DNA of 64,000 nt from Spirometra erinaceieuropaei (taxonomy: Eukaryota > Platyhelminthes > Cestoda > Diphyllobothriidea > Diphyllobothriidae). Both the position numbers and the translations under genes were made by a program. Where the stretch lies: assembly GCA_902702965.1 (NCBI GenBank), contig CACRXP010000009.1:2149519-2213518 (forward strand). The letters are read 5' to 3'. Shown here one piece after another: positions 1 to 13,600 of this stretch (its first letter is position 1; every line of letters begins with the position of its first letter). The notes under the pieces were generated by a model, which was not told the DNA's origin, searched no databases, and saw only the letters and a list, made by a program, of their open reading frames with translations.

Positions 1-299
1 CGCTGAAAAACAGACAGAGACGAGGAAAGTTGGATATGAGAGCTTTAACTATGAATTTCCCGCTGTTTTCTGTCTTTAGTGTTTTGACATTTGTTCGCGC
101 GAGCTCCTAGACGTACCATCCAGTTCCACATGTGCCCCTAAAATGGACCAACGCAAGGGCTAGATCAGATTGCGGCAGGAGTTATCGATGAATGCGCACC
201 GGTAACAAATTCCGACATTAGGGTTTTGCGGCAGCCCTGGTTGCCGACTTGCGTTACGCCCACTGGGAGCCGTGCCTTCCCCCTACTTTTGTCGTGGTA

Positions 300-620
300 A
301 AAATCCCCGTCAAGTGTTCATTATGGACCAGGGAATGTGGTGGTGCACCTAGGTGCGGGGTTCACTATGCCAGCCACCCTCACCCTCTCCCGCCTCCGGT
401 TTTCTTGACTCTGTCTTGACACTGGGCCCAAGTGGGGAATGAGAGGTAGGAGAGAGTGCGGTGGATACTGCCCAAGTCCATAACTAATTCACGCTCAAGT
501 CCTCGCCCCTGTTCTCACTCTGCTATGGAGCGTACGATGGATGTCATCGCAAATCGATGGTTGAACTGTCGTCATATCGATGTGCGGCCCGAATTACGTG
601 TGCTGCGCCATAACCCTGCT
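300..620 (+). repeat. GC-rich dispersed repeat (family R2), copy 1
   Basis: This segment shares ordered blocks with 16036-16335 and 22056-22345. The blocks are a GACCAGGG-like start, CGGTTTTCTTGACTCTGTCT, TTGACACTGGGCCCA, GTGCGGTGGATACTGC and CTAATTCACGC. It is non-coding and has no known family name that I can assign. Confidence 0.7.
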
Positions 621-2343
621 CCTAGATTGGTCCTGCCCGGCCGGTCGTAGAGGTCACACGTTGCTTGCCACAATCACATGTCAGGACCCTCAAATGTGTA
701 GAATTGTGAAGCCTAGCGGGTAAAAGAATTCTTATGGCTCAGTTTCTTAGACTGCTTATTAAAACGTCCAGTTTCTACACCCAAATTACATATGTCGTTC
801 TTAATCGCATCGTCTGTGTGTACTCGCGGAGCTACTACGTCGATTTGTGTTCCAACGCAGAACCGTATTTTTATATTCGCTGAATATATACAAGTCATCA
901 AATGAGGGTTAACGCACGAGTTTTATCTTTCTCCTTACTTTCAATCTCCCCCCCCCCTCCACCCCCCGACATATGGCTGGTGCCAACCAGTAGACCTATG
1001 GAACAGCAGAGACTTTCTTTGAATCTAACTCACTAGCTCTACCGATTCTCATCGATGGCAGAGAGAATAAAGATGGTTAGGGGCGTGGGAACTGACAAAG
1101 TTAACTAGCCAACATACACTCGCAACACACGAACTGGTCTGTAACACCACACGCAACAGTCTTCGTTTAGGAAGAGTGTATCGTAACTCACGCAGATTAG
1201 AATATCACGAAGGCCATCTTAATAGGGACCCGTCAAACGCTTTATTCTCAGGCTTCCTCAGGACTGAGTTGATCCGTCAGTTGGCGATTTGCCTAGCCAT
1301 GATTGTTAGGTCACCGCGATACTTCCAAAGTCTGCTTGTTTATTTACAGTGCCGGGCTAAGCACCGGATTCGAACTGGATCAGCTCCATGCCCTAGTCTC
1401 CAATCCCATACACCAGTGACGTGTGTGCCGAGTGAAGTCGTTGTCTAAGGTATGCCAATCACGATCCCTGACCTGACGCGACAGTTGGAATTCGGTGTCG
1501 TTATCGACCCAGAAAATCGTCTACTCGTCACCCCAGACCTCATTATTCGTCGGCATTTGGCGCTAGAAGTGCTGCACTTTCGCGTACAAATATCTCAGGC
1601 ATTCTTCGGCTCCAAATTGGGGCGGAGAAGATTTCCCTAAAAAAGCGTCTAGCTGCCGTCTGTGCTACCGCACTGTGTCATACTACTAGACTACTGGTCG
1701 GCTGAGTCCAGTTATGTTTTGATTACCTCGAGAATGCATTTAGACGTCGGGTCGACATTTCAGAAACCCTTTTTCATGCTTTAGCGTAACTTAGATGCAC
1801 GCTTTCTTGGGTCGCCTTACGATATGAAATTCTGAACTTAAAAGAAAGGTCCATCAGGACGCAATGACCGATAACTGGCGCTTCGTGGAGTTCCATCTTC
1901 AAAAGTTCGCAGCATTCCCATTTTGGGATTATAAAGTTTTGCAATCTAGACAGTTCTCGGAACATGCCCTCCACCTTTACATGCTCGTGAGTCTACCCGA
2001 CAGCTTGGAAGAGGCTCGCACCTCTTCAGAACACCATTACGCATCCTTTTTAGTTCCTTTCCAAAATTAGGCACAAGATGTTGCGAACAATTGGAAAGAG
2101 GTGGCATGCCCAAAAACCATGCCGCCTCATACAGCTAATCACAGTTGAAGTTATTTTCTCGGAGACACAAGCTCGCCCACATCTCGAAGTAACCTAATAT
2201 TTGTGTGAAAGTATTCTTCCTGTGCATCTTTAGCTGAAGAGTTTGTAGAAAACGGCCTCGGCAAGGATTTCCTATCTAGGGCACGCAACTAGCAACGTCC
2301 AGGCGATTTCATTAAATTCCAGCGAAATTATTTACAGGGCACA

Positions 2344-2480
2344 TTTTAGGGTTCGAGGTTAAGGTTGGGGTTAGGATTAGGGTTAAGACTGGGATTAGGG
2401 TTCGTGTAAGAGTAAGACACGGGAATAGGTTCCCTTCCTGGAATTTGACGCAAGATCGCCTGTATTAAGGAGGTAGGTTT
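2344..2480 (+). repeat. TTAGGG-like minisatellite joined to a dispersed repeat (R4)
   Basis: Degenerate GGTTAGGGTT-type units run from about 2346 to 2402. A block resembling CCTGGAATTTGACGCAAG and a short GATCGCCTGT tract follow. The same order (telomere-like units, then YYGGAATTTRAC-CAAGGCCATC) recurs near 13900-14000, 24830-24880, 38380-38480 and 50870-50950. The units are too degenerate for a chromosome end. Confidence 0.6.
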
Positions 2481-4406
2481 TCTTATTCCCGGGAAGTGGG
2501 GTAGTATAAGTAATCCTCGCAAAAGTATCCCTAATTTCAAATAAAAACGAAGAAGTATGTCCCATGGGATTGAGTTTTTTCATTTAGGTTTTTGCGGATA
2601 GTTGAAATTCAGCTGTGGAGCAAACTGTTGATGTTAGATCGGATTTCGTACATGTATATCACTGCTGTAATTCATCATAACTGTCTTTTTATACGTAAAG
2701 CTTCCATTGAGACGCCTCAAGTCGAGCAACAAGGGAATTTTCAACCGTACGGCGGATTAAATGCAATGCATGCGATTTTTTAATTTCGCCCTACTTCCCT
2801 TGAGGATATTTCTGAGTGTCATCTATCTGCTTTTACGTATATTACCTAGACATTTCGACCATCGCGATGAATGACATCCACCGCGTGCTCTTTGGTGTGA
2901 ACTCACGCCAATGACTTGTTAATGAATTAGTTCATAATGAGCAGACTTTCACCGCACCTATCGCGCTCCCCTTGCCCTCACCCACATGACTCCAGGCGGC
3001 TGGGCGAGGACGGGCTCGGCGACTGACAGGGCGTCTACGCGTGCCACACACACGATATGATCTGTGTAAGACGCACTCGACTTTCGTGGGGGTCGCTCAG
3101 ATCCCACACACCTTTGACAGCCATAGAAGCCAGATGACGATGGAACCACTGAGCCAGACTCTCCGTGCTGAGAACGGCGCCGTCAGTTGGCAGTCTTCCA
3201 AGTCACACGAGCATGGGTGCGCCGTGAAATATTCAAGTACACCTGATTTCCATTGTCGACCACACGCCCTCTTTCCGCTCCTATGTACTAACCGTCTGTC
3301 ACCTAACTGGTGATGGAGCTGAGTGCAAGCGGCTGACGCGGTGTAGAGGTCTGCGTCAGCATCTTGCCATTTACATGTACCTCAAGCGGATACAGCGCAA
3401 CCGGGCAAACGCGCCTCGTGATCCAGCTTGACCCTGTTTTCCTCTCACGTGTCTGCATAGCAGTCTGTTTCGGGGGCAACCTTGCGACCCTCTCCCAGTG
3501 CGACCAAAGTGAAGTTTAGGAATTAAGATTTAATATATATCGTGTGAAAAGGTTCCGTTTTCTGATTTCCCTTTCAATCCACGTTAGTGCAAGCGATCCG
3601 GTTTGATGCACGTATGTATTGCGACAGCCATAAGGACTGAAAAGATCCCTTTGTAGGACATGAACTGGATGATTTTTTGTGTGTTGATCTTCCCGCGATA
3701 GCTCATTGTTTGCGCTATTCAACAGATGATTATTCCTCTCGGCGCTATTAACCGTTGGCCAGTTAGACCACAGCTCGTGCAGCATAATCCTTGGGGTGTC
3801 TGAAAATCTGGCAAAACCGTAGTCGACTCGACAGGGCTTGTGTGGAGAGGTGTGATTGCCTAATGGCTTGTGCAGCCGATGAATTTTCACTTTACTGGAT
3901 GACGGGTACCCCTCGCCACGTTGTAGTATTCGCACGACCCGTGACCTTTTCATGTGCGACCGATTCACCAGATAGATGTCCAGTCAGGTCTGGCATTAAT
4001 ACGACTGCATAATCTACTACGCCTGGTCTGTCAGACTAGAGATCCAGACTTTTCACTGTTCGTCACCCGAGGACACTGGGGGGTAGCCCGTAACCTGACT
4101 CAGCAACCAGATCTAGACCCTACTGCCGATGCTCTGGCATGTACGGGTGTCGGAAGTGTACATTTATCATTCTTTTAGCTGATGTTAAGGTGGTACGAAA
4201 ACCACTCAATCGAGTTTAGTTCACATAAACTAGTCTGACCTTGATCAACCCAGCACCAACTCAAGTGAGAGGTTTCAAAACTCTTCTCAACCATCGACCG
4301 CGCATCTACTAAAGCTGAACGTTACATATTTCACCCAACAAGATAGATTTACGCGACTGAATGCGTTTTTCCTCAATTAAACCTGCTTTGACTTCTGTGC
4401 CCACAG

Positions 4407-4602
4407 GAGAATGGCGGATGTGTCTTGAACTGTTCGAGGAACTACTACGCCGACGAGACGACAAAGGAATGTCTACTTTGTCACCCTGTCTGCTCAAATG
4501 CTCTCCAAAGTACGCCTTTACCGCCCTCTGTGGCCGCCTGCTCCGGGCCGGGAAGTCACCTTGGAAACGGAGGCTGCACTTTTTGTCACTTCATCAGAAA
4601 AG
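4407..4602 (+). CDS. EGFR: EGFR exon: start of second Cys-rich (furin-like) domain
   Basis: This is the first exon visible in the window. It reads [17 protein letters not shown] at its start, followed by CLLCHPVC and later CTFCHFIRK, the paired-cysteine spacing of the second ErbB cysteine-rich domain (compare the ECIQCHPEC region of human EGFR). The acceptor is CCCACAG at 4400-4406 and the donor is GTAAAT at 4603. The exon starts in phase 0 and ends after one base of a split Asp codon, completed by AT at 7061. Reading through the donor stays open to 5198, but that part has no receptor-like sequence. A short L1/CR1/L2-encoding exon must precede it and was not found in 1-4406. Confidence 0.9.
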
Positions 4603-7576
4603 GTAAATTCGCCTGTACAAAACTAAAAATACTCGTTCCTTTCATTCGGGGAATTTCCTCTATCTTCCATTATTACTTTTTTAACGAGCTCACTCCGACG
4701 GTTTTGCGAGGTGTGGGGAAAGTCGACGAAGATGAACACACTGCTTTCTTAACTTTTCAAAACAGTATTCGTATCCAGTTTCAGTTACGAGCTCTGCAAA
4801 GCAGAAGAGTGTGTCTCGACAGCCACTCTTACTTCATCATCAGAGTGGCTTATAACCATCAACGGACAGCTATCTCCACATATTACCTGTTAACCGGAGA
4901 GGTGGAAATAGGGGTTATTCTGGGGAGGACGACAGTTCGGCAGTCCCAAGCAACGACTTCGTCCGTGTACCCCACGGGGCAAGCATATCATCGGGGACTT
5001 GCCCGTGTAGAGAGGCATACATGCACGCAGCATCTACCGCATTCTCCAGTGGCGGACGGAGTGACTGACAAAGTCAGGCATCTCCTCTACGCGTACCACA
5101 CACGACCTGATTTTTTAAGAGAAGCAGAGGGAGCTCAGATCTCAGTTCATGAGCCGCCAAGCCCGGCTTTAAGTTCATCGCTTAATTACCCCACCTAAAG
5201 TAGGTGGGTTAACTTATGAAATTTCAACTGAAATTCCGATATGCGTTTTTGTTCCGGAAAGATTAATTAAATAGGGTTGTGAAATTAGTCGTCATGCAGC
5301 GTAATTCTATAACAGTTCAGATATTTCAGGATGTCGGCTTTCCAAAGGGCTTCTTTTCGGTTGCATGCAGAGGCTATACTTTATAAAAATGACTACTTCA
5401 GTAGCACGCACTTTCCCATTGATTTTCGATGTTGTTAAAATTCAGATATATTTAATAGAAAACATGCATATGAAAATTCATTCTTATGCTCATTCGGTAG
5501 ATACTTACATCTTCTTCCAGTTCGAGGCTTAAAGGAAAGGAATAATTCGGATTTAAAAAGTTTTTTATTATGAGATTTTTAATACTCTTAAATGGCCGTT
5601 CATAAAACGACATGTCTCCGCATTTACCAATGTGGCTTCTAAAGTTTACAATATAGCACAAATCCACTGCTAAATTTTATGAACCCCATATTGTCTCCTC
5701 TTAATACCGTAGAGAAACATATGGTTTGCTCTAGGCAGAAAATATACGGCCTGTAGCTTGGAAACCCTGAACGCAGGTGTAACGGTAGATCGGGTTCAAA
5801 ATTATTCGGGAATTAGAAAAGTTTCTTAAAATCGAAATATACCATCCCTTCGAGTATAAAATTGAAAGAAGGCGTAACTTTCTACCGAATGAGTAAAAGA
5901 ATGAATATTTTTGCTTACGTTTTTCATGAAATATAGTTGAATTTTCAAGGGCATCGAATATCAATATGAAACATTCATGCTGCATATGTAGTCATTTTTA
6001 AAGAGTATGATTTTTGCATGCAGCCGAAAAGAAGTTCGTTTAAAAGCCGGAATCCCGAGGCAAGTGAATTATTGTAGAATTATGTTGCAAAATAATTGAT
6101 TTTACAGTCCTACTTAGGCAGTCCCTCTACGCGTACAACGCACGACATGGTCTCCGCACGATGATCAGGTTTTTTTTTAGAAAAGCAAGGGAAGCTCTCA
6201 GATCTCAGTTCGTGAGCCGCCGAGCCTGGTTTTAAGTCCATCGGCTAGTTACCTCACTTACATACTTACATAATTGTGAGACGTTTTAATACCGTGACAT
6301 GGTCGTTCATAAAACATCATGTTTCTGCATTGACCAATGTGTTTTGTAAAGTTAACAATATGGCTCAAATCCACTTCTAAATTTTATAAACTCCATATGC
6401 TTTCCTCTTAATATCGTAGAGAAATGTATGGTTTTCCGTGCGCGGAAAATATACGGCTTGTAGTTTGGAAACCCCGAGTACAAGTGCAACGGCAGGTCAG
6501 GTTCAAAATTATTCGGGAATTGGAAAATTCTTTGAAAACCGAACTATGTCCCTCGTTCGAGTACAAAGTTGGAAGTAGACGTAGTTTTCTGTGAATGGGT
6601 AAAAGAATTACTATTTTTATGCATGTTTTCTATGAAATATAGTTGAATTTTTGAGGGCATCGAAAAGCAATGGAAAAAATGCATGCTACTTAAGTAGTCA
6701 TTTTTTGCAGAGTATAGCTTTCGAATGCAGCCGAAAAGAATTTTGTTTAAAAGCCAGCATCCTTAGGTTAAGTGAATCATTATAGATTTATGTTTCAGGA
6801 TGATTAGTTTTGCAACCCTACTTAAGTAATCTTTTCGGAACGAAAACGCATTTCAGAATTTCGGTGGACATTTCATGAGTTAGACCACCTATTGTAGAAA
6901 CGTCAAACTGCCGTCTTACCTAAAAAATTGAATGAAATATCCGGACATAACATGGATTTTACCTACTACTGAGTGGGTGGCGTCTGCAACTTTTTGTCCG
7001 GAGCGCTAAAGACGCTTCTCTTGGCTAACCACCTCCCCACTCTCCACTCCTCTCTCTCAGATCCTGAGACCCAGCGTTTTGAATGCCTCGACAATGGCTG
7101 TCCCCCCTCCCACTACGGGAACCCCACTCACCTGAGTAAGTTGCAGATAGCCCATGCGAATCTCTCGCCGGACAATCTGAATGCCGCCACTTTGGACATC
7201 CGGGAGTGTGTCCCCTGCCATCCTCTGTGTGAGGTCTGTACAGGTCCGATGACGCACGAAACCGTCTGTCTCAAGTGTCGCGGATGGATCTACAAGGGTG
7301 AATGCGTGGAAACCTGTCCCTCGGGTAGGTTGCCAGGCCCCCCTTTCCCCTTTCTTTCCGACGACGTGATGAGCTTGTGACGTTATCATGACAACTGTCA
7401 TGGCTGCTGCTGTTGTTACTGCCGCCCCTCCTTTTCATTGCTTAAACTGGATTGACCCCCCAGGCAACCCGTTCACTTATTTGTAAATGAGGTCTTTTTT
7501 CCGCTGCTCACCATCAGACCAGGCACTTATTTTTCTAAACATTCAAACTCCTATAGGAGTCCATTATTAGAGGTGT

Positions 7577-7611
<35 letters not shown>

Positions 7612-10600
7612 AAATTGGCAGCCGTAGGAGTGTGATTAGCCAACCAACGACCAGTGCCGAAGGTGACTACGCAGGGCGCTGCATGCGAACGTCAGATCGA
7701 TATATCGATTAGCCGCGTTATCATCAGATACGCACGCTTCAATCAGTCTGGTTTTCGACCTGCAAAATTATCTCGACAGCTGCGAAGTTGAACTCATGAC
7801 CCGTTATCAAGGTGCGACAGCCCTGTGTGATAATTCGTCACCCTGTGACCCGGCCGGCTTATGCTCGTGAATGCGCGATCCGACCATGCGTTCAGTCCGA
7901 CCTGTGCAGGTACAAGGGCAGTTTAGGTGGAAGGTGCGATACACTACGCCCGACTGCTCTCTGTATGAGGCGTTGAGTGAGCATCCTAACAAGACGGTAA
8001 GAGGATAGTGATGCAGGTCCCCGCCGTGATAGTCTGGTGACCCGATGTATAAGCGACTTCTCATAGAAAATAAACCACAGTGATCTATTGAGTGGGATCC
8101 TTTGTCGTCCCTAAGTAGCGTCCTACCGTGGCTAAAGCCGCTCTTTGAATCGAAATTAAGGTTGAAGGTAAGATCTTATTTCGCATCCGCACCTGTTAGG
8201 GGATAGGGGTTATTGTTAGGGGCTGGGGTTAGGCGTTAGGGTTAGAGGTTGTTGTTAGGGATATGGTTAGGGGTTAGGTTTAGGGGTTGGGATCGGGAGC
8301 TAGGGGTTAGGGTTAAGGGTCAGTATCAGGAGGTCATGTTTGATGTTTAACCCCATATTACCACCGGTCCTATATGACAGGCGGCTGGCGGCTTTTCTAC
8401 TGCAGATTCGGCTACGAAATAAGATCCGACCAGGCTGCAGACGACTCTTGGTCAAACTTTGGCGGCAGCCTCACAAAGGCATTCAGAAAGGAAAGACAGC
8501 TTAAACATATATAATAACTTCAAGTAGCCAAGACACCGTGAGATGCCTCCTTTCCAGGGGTTACTGTCCTTGGAACGGATGGCAGTTCAGCTCGATGTAA
8601 ATGTGCACATAGATGGTGTATGCCTTTTTTTCTTATACTGTTCGATGCCTGTGTAAATGCGACCATGTTTTTCAGGAGGGATAGATACAGGCCTGCCATC
8701 TCAACCTCCTTTCCCAGAAAAGAAGATGAGTTTGTTGATGCAAGAATTTAAAAAAATTACGCGGTTACCCACTGTGGCAGATGGATTTCGGCCAAAATAT
8801 TCATACATAAAATTCTCGGTCTGAGCCTATAGACCTTGAATAAACTGATCTACTCCATGTTCGTAGTTAATTTCTGAGGAAATTAAAAAACTATAAAATC
8901 TCTTTTTACGATTAGTGCTGTAGTTAACTGCCTGCGGATTACCTTATACTGTTTCAAAAGCGGACAAAGCGATTTATGTACACTGCAGCAGAAATGCGGA
9001 GATACCCGATTTTTACTTGAGGAAGATGCATAATGTGCAGTTTGGAAAGCCACTCCCCGCAGGTGGGAACGCAAGTGGCATATAGACTTTTTGTGGATGG
9101 CCCCAGCTCAGATCGAGTGTTTGCATGGCACCTGCCCATGGCAACTTGAAACAAAACAGAAAGAATTAACAGGACCCCGAACAAGCAACCACTCCTAACG
9201 ACGCATGCTCACGTCCTAGGTGTTGAATAAACAGAGGCTGGAGGGGAACTGGCTACTTGTCTTTCATCCTTGGTTAAATTGTCCAGTACAACTGCAGGTT
9301 TTTTGCGGTACAGATAGTGTAGATACTTTTTGTGCAAATCGCCCTGCAGAAACCATCGTACAAGTGAAACTCTTCCCGCTATGTGTTCCTGAAGAGGGGG
9401 GGGGAGGGGGTGAGCGGCACCAAAGGCTAGGACTTTAACGGTCCATTTCCCCTATCAAAGATTCAGTCAACAAATTGTTTGACCGTTACGAAATGTAGCT
9501 ACGCCACGGCACTAACCAAAAAGACATAAGAAATACCAGCGGCAGAAAAAAAGTACTTGAAGGACACATCCTATATTGTTCATATTTTTTAAACAAGGCA
9601 GAGAAAATGACAGGAGAGCAACCCGGGTCTATTGTGATGGTTTGGATCGGTAGTTGCTTGGATGGGCAGTTTCTGTATGCGTTCAACTAGGACCATTGAT
9701 GCCTGTGGTTAGGTTTGAACCCCCCTTTACGAGTTGAAATACGGTGGTGGTACCGAGAAAGATGTGCCCTGTTGCGTCGCGTTCAAGCACCCCCCTTATC
9801 TCCCACTTTTTCTTCTTCCCCTTTCTCCTCGTTTCCTTCTTCTTCTCTTCTTCTTCTTCTTCTTCATCCCTGTCTGTACCCGCCAGGACGTTAAAATCTG
9901 CATGGACGATTGGTTTGCCCGAATTCGGTATCGGTACAAAGAAGGAGTACAGGGTCTCCTTCAAGTCACTACAGCTTGCCACGGCAGGGATCAAGGTGTT
10001 TATAATCCCGGCAAATTTCCCCCCTTTGAATGCGAACCCCATTAAGCAGCAACCCAGTATTTTGAGAGGAGGATATCTATCGAGATGTGCAATGGGTTAA
10101 CAACGCGATACGCCAGATAAACAAGGCAAAATAGAGGAGAAAATATGTAAATATCGCGTTAAATGGGCTGGGCCAAACAGACATGCATTAGGTCACTTGC
10201 GGAAACCCCAACCGTTTCACGCCCCACACTGGTCCCATCCATCCCGTCCATACGGCGGAACCAACAGCTGGGATTTCAACAGGTTAGCCAGTTCATATCA
10301 GTTCATCGAAAACAAATAACGGGATGCAATTTACTTATACGATTGTTTTTGAAAGGCAGTTTTCATTAAAAACGTAACTTTACTATATATACTGGGAGGA
10401 CATGCTGTAAGATTGAACAATTGTGCTAAAAATGAATGACTGACAACCCCGCGGACTGGGCCATGGCCCCGTCCACCTCAGTTTAATCCGCTCCGTGGAA
10501 TGGAGCCTCTGTGTCAGCAAGGATTCTACCTGACTTGCCCAACCCGACAGCCTGATATTCAAAGACGAAGCCTCAATGAAAACGGTTAAAGTCAGGTCTG

Positions 10601-13600
10601 GCCCGAACCCAACACGACGACCAAAATTATGTTCAACGACTTCATTCACGATGACCAGGAGCAGGACGCCATATCGGAGTGTTGAGACGCAGTAGGCCGG
10701 AAGACAAGGCTGACGAATTTCAATGTCTCCTATGGGTGTTAAGATAAAAGAACTACCCGCGCAACTGCACCAATCGATGCATGCGCAAACGAGACGAGCG
10801 AAAAAATCGCACCGACTCCAAATTTTGGCGAGCGATTCCACACATCAAGAACGTCTCGGAGGCCGTCAGACGCCTTCTAACTCCACTTGAGTGTGGAGTT
10901 ACATACAAACCGAAGGCAGACACCAGGCGTCCGATAATAAGACCGAGAACCCCCTGCCATATCAAGAAACGTTTGGGATCGTTTATTGGATAGTTGGTGT
11001 AGTTGCAGACAAGGCAAATACGTCTGAGAAACTGACAGACTGCTCCGAACGCGAATCGCCGAACATATGGCAGCGGTGCGAATAAATGACGCCAGCTGTC
11101 AGCTCGTTGCTCATTCGACGAGACCCGACCGCACACTCAAGTTCGATGAGAATGAAATGCTCGCGAGAGGTGAAAATCATGTGAGCCGTAAGTTTCTTCA
11201 GACGTGGTTCACGGGACCTCGGTCTGTCAACAAGAGCAAAGACCTCCCCATCTTATATTCGGTGCCTGAGACAGTCACATTTGGATTTGAAATAAATAAT
11301 GCCGCCAAAAGAGACTTAACTGCACGTTTTCATGGCTAAGAAACTGCTATTTTGCACGAATTCCTTTAGGGAAAAAATCAGAATATGATTAATATTGCCG
11401 ACAAAGGCAAGGATGAGTGGAATGACAGTTTTTTGCTTGTCGGCTTTCATTAGCCGGCCACAGCTAAGCGCAAAAAGGATGGAATGTTCTCGGCACCCTG
11501 CTCGTCAGGGAACTGAAGGAAGCCAACCTCGCGAAAAAAACTAGACATATGTGGCCTACGTTGCTGTGGGTTACACTGCCCAGGTGGGGCCTTCGCATGG
11601 TTTAACAAGGCTTGGAGAACGCAGAGCTCCTCGAGGACAAAGGCGGTTGCATCTAATCGGAAATCATCGCCACTGCGACTCCCAGACGTGATTTATCTGT
11701 ATTTGGAGAAGCGTACTATTTATGCAAAATGTTACAACCATTTATACGACCACGACACATGACAGGGGAAGCTGGGACCAACGCAGACGACTACAAAAAT
11801 ACTAAAAATAGAAACTGCAACAGAGCAGGACCTAGACTAGAGAGTGAAAGGAGGCACTCTTTGTCGGCAATGTTATTCCCCCTATAGTACAAGCCACTAT
11901 GCGGCTGCCAGTGGATTGCACTGCTCAGACGCGGCCTTCGCATGATTTAACAAGGCCTGGAGGACGCAGAGCTCCTCGAAGACAAAAGCTACAGTAGGTG
12001 GGTTAACTCATGAAATGTCAACCGAAATTCCGAGATACGTTTTCGTTTCGAAAAGATTCATCAAGAAGGGTTGTAAAACTAGTCGGACTGCAACATAATT
12101 TTATAATATTTCAGTCACCTCAGGATGCTGGCCTTTGAATGAACTTCATTCCGGCTGCAAGCAAATGCCACACTGTGAAAAATGACCACTAAAGTAGTCT
12201 GGTTTTTTTCATTGATTTTCGATGCCCATAAAAGCCCACTTATATTTCATGGAAAACATGCATAAAAATATTCATTATTTTGCTCATTCGGTAGTCAATT
12301 ACGTCTTCTTCCAATTTTATACTCAAAGGAGGGGCATTCCTCGGTTTTCAAAAACTTTTCCAATTCCCGAATAATTTTGAATCCGCTCTAGCGTTACACT
12401 TGGATTCAGGGTTTCCAAATTATAGGCCGTATGTTTTCCGCGTACGAAAAACCCCACATTTTTCCACGGTAATAAAGGGGTACCATATAGAGTTTATAAA
12501 ATTAAGCAGCGGATTTTATCCCTACTGTTAACTTTACAAGCCACATTGATAAATGCAGAGATATGACGATTTAGGAACGGCCATTTCGCGGTATTTAAAA
12601 GTCGCACAATTAGAAACTTTTTTAAAAGCAAATTGTGTCCCTCCTTCCAGTATAAAATTATAAGAAGACGTAATTTGCTATAAAATGAGCAAAAGAATGA
12701 ATATCGTTATGCATGTTTTCCATGAAATATAAATGGACATTTAGGAGCATAGGAATTCAGTGGGAAAAATGCATGCTACTTAAGTAGTGAATTTTTACAG
12801 AGTGTGGTTATTACCTGCAAACGGAAGAAAACTTATTCGAAAGCGAGATCCTGATGCAACTGAAATATTATAGACTTATGTTTCAGGCGGACTAGTCTAA
12901 CAACCCTACTTAATCAATCTTTTCTAAACGATAACGCTTTTCGGAATTTCGGTTGACATTTCATGAGGTAGCCCACCTACTGTAAAGGTCATGGCGTTTG
13001 CATCTAATCTGAAATCATCGCCACTGCGACTCCCAGACGTGATCCATCTGTCTTTGGAGAAGCGCCCTATTTATGCATAAATGTTACGACCATTTATACG
13101 ACCACGACATATGATGGGGGAGGCCGGCACCGACACACACGACTCCGAAAATACTAAAAAAAGAAACTGCGGCCGAGCAGAACATAGACTAGCGAGTGAA
13201 AGGAGGCACTCTTTGTCCGCAATATTATTCTCCTTATATTACTAGGCGCTATGCGGCTGCTAGGGGCGCCTGAGCTTGAGTTCCAAAACACAAATCGGGA
13301 CGATTGTGCCCCCTAACGCGATCGATGAACACCCCTCTGCCAAGAATATGATTGCTGAAAAGAAGTTGAAAACCGACATTTATGTGGAAGCCGGTCAAGA
13401 GGTGCAGGTTGCGGACAACCGTTACAGAGTGATTATCTTCCAACTGACTGTCTCCAAAGCCAGAAGGAATGCGATCGGACACCACTGCGGAGATAAACCA
13501 GGCTTCCGGGATTAAACAGCCGATAGAATTTGCAGACGCCCCTGTTGGAGGGACGGGGCCATGACCCAATCCGATGGGCCTTTCATCTTTTATTTTCGGT

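Larger units (their letters stand above)
1..4406. other. Probable intron of the receptor gene; no exon recognised
   Basis: The first visible receptor exon starts in the middle of the ectodomain, so this stretch should be intronic. I looked for a Cys-rich or leucine-rich-repeat-like exon with splice sites and found none. It holds a copy of the GC-rich dispersed repeat (300-620), a TTAGGG-like minisatellite with a repeated flank (2344-2480), and one copy of the CTACGCGTGCCACACACG motif (3034-3051). The rest shows nothing recognisable. Confidence 0.6.
4603..7060. other. Intron 1 (visible), mostly a rearranged foldback element
   Basis: A GT-AG intron of 2.46 kb. Most of it is a foldback element copy (5198-6897) whose right half is present twice, with the flanking sequence duplicated as well. 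No coding signal was seen. Confidence 0.85.

Noticed and set aside
1340..1410. Possible tRNA-like sequence (GGATTCGAACTGG)
   Set aside because: Only a B-box-like stretch in reverse. No A box at the right distance and no cloverleaf.
4603..5198. Open continuation of the first receptor exon
   Set aside because: A good GTAAAT donor at 4603 and in-phase joining with 7061 explain the exon. The continuation has no Cys-rich pattern and includes repeat sequence (R3).
8190..8320. True telomere repeat array
   Set aside because: Units are irregular, interspersed with other sequence and internal to a gene intron.
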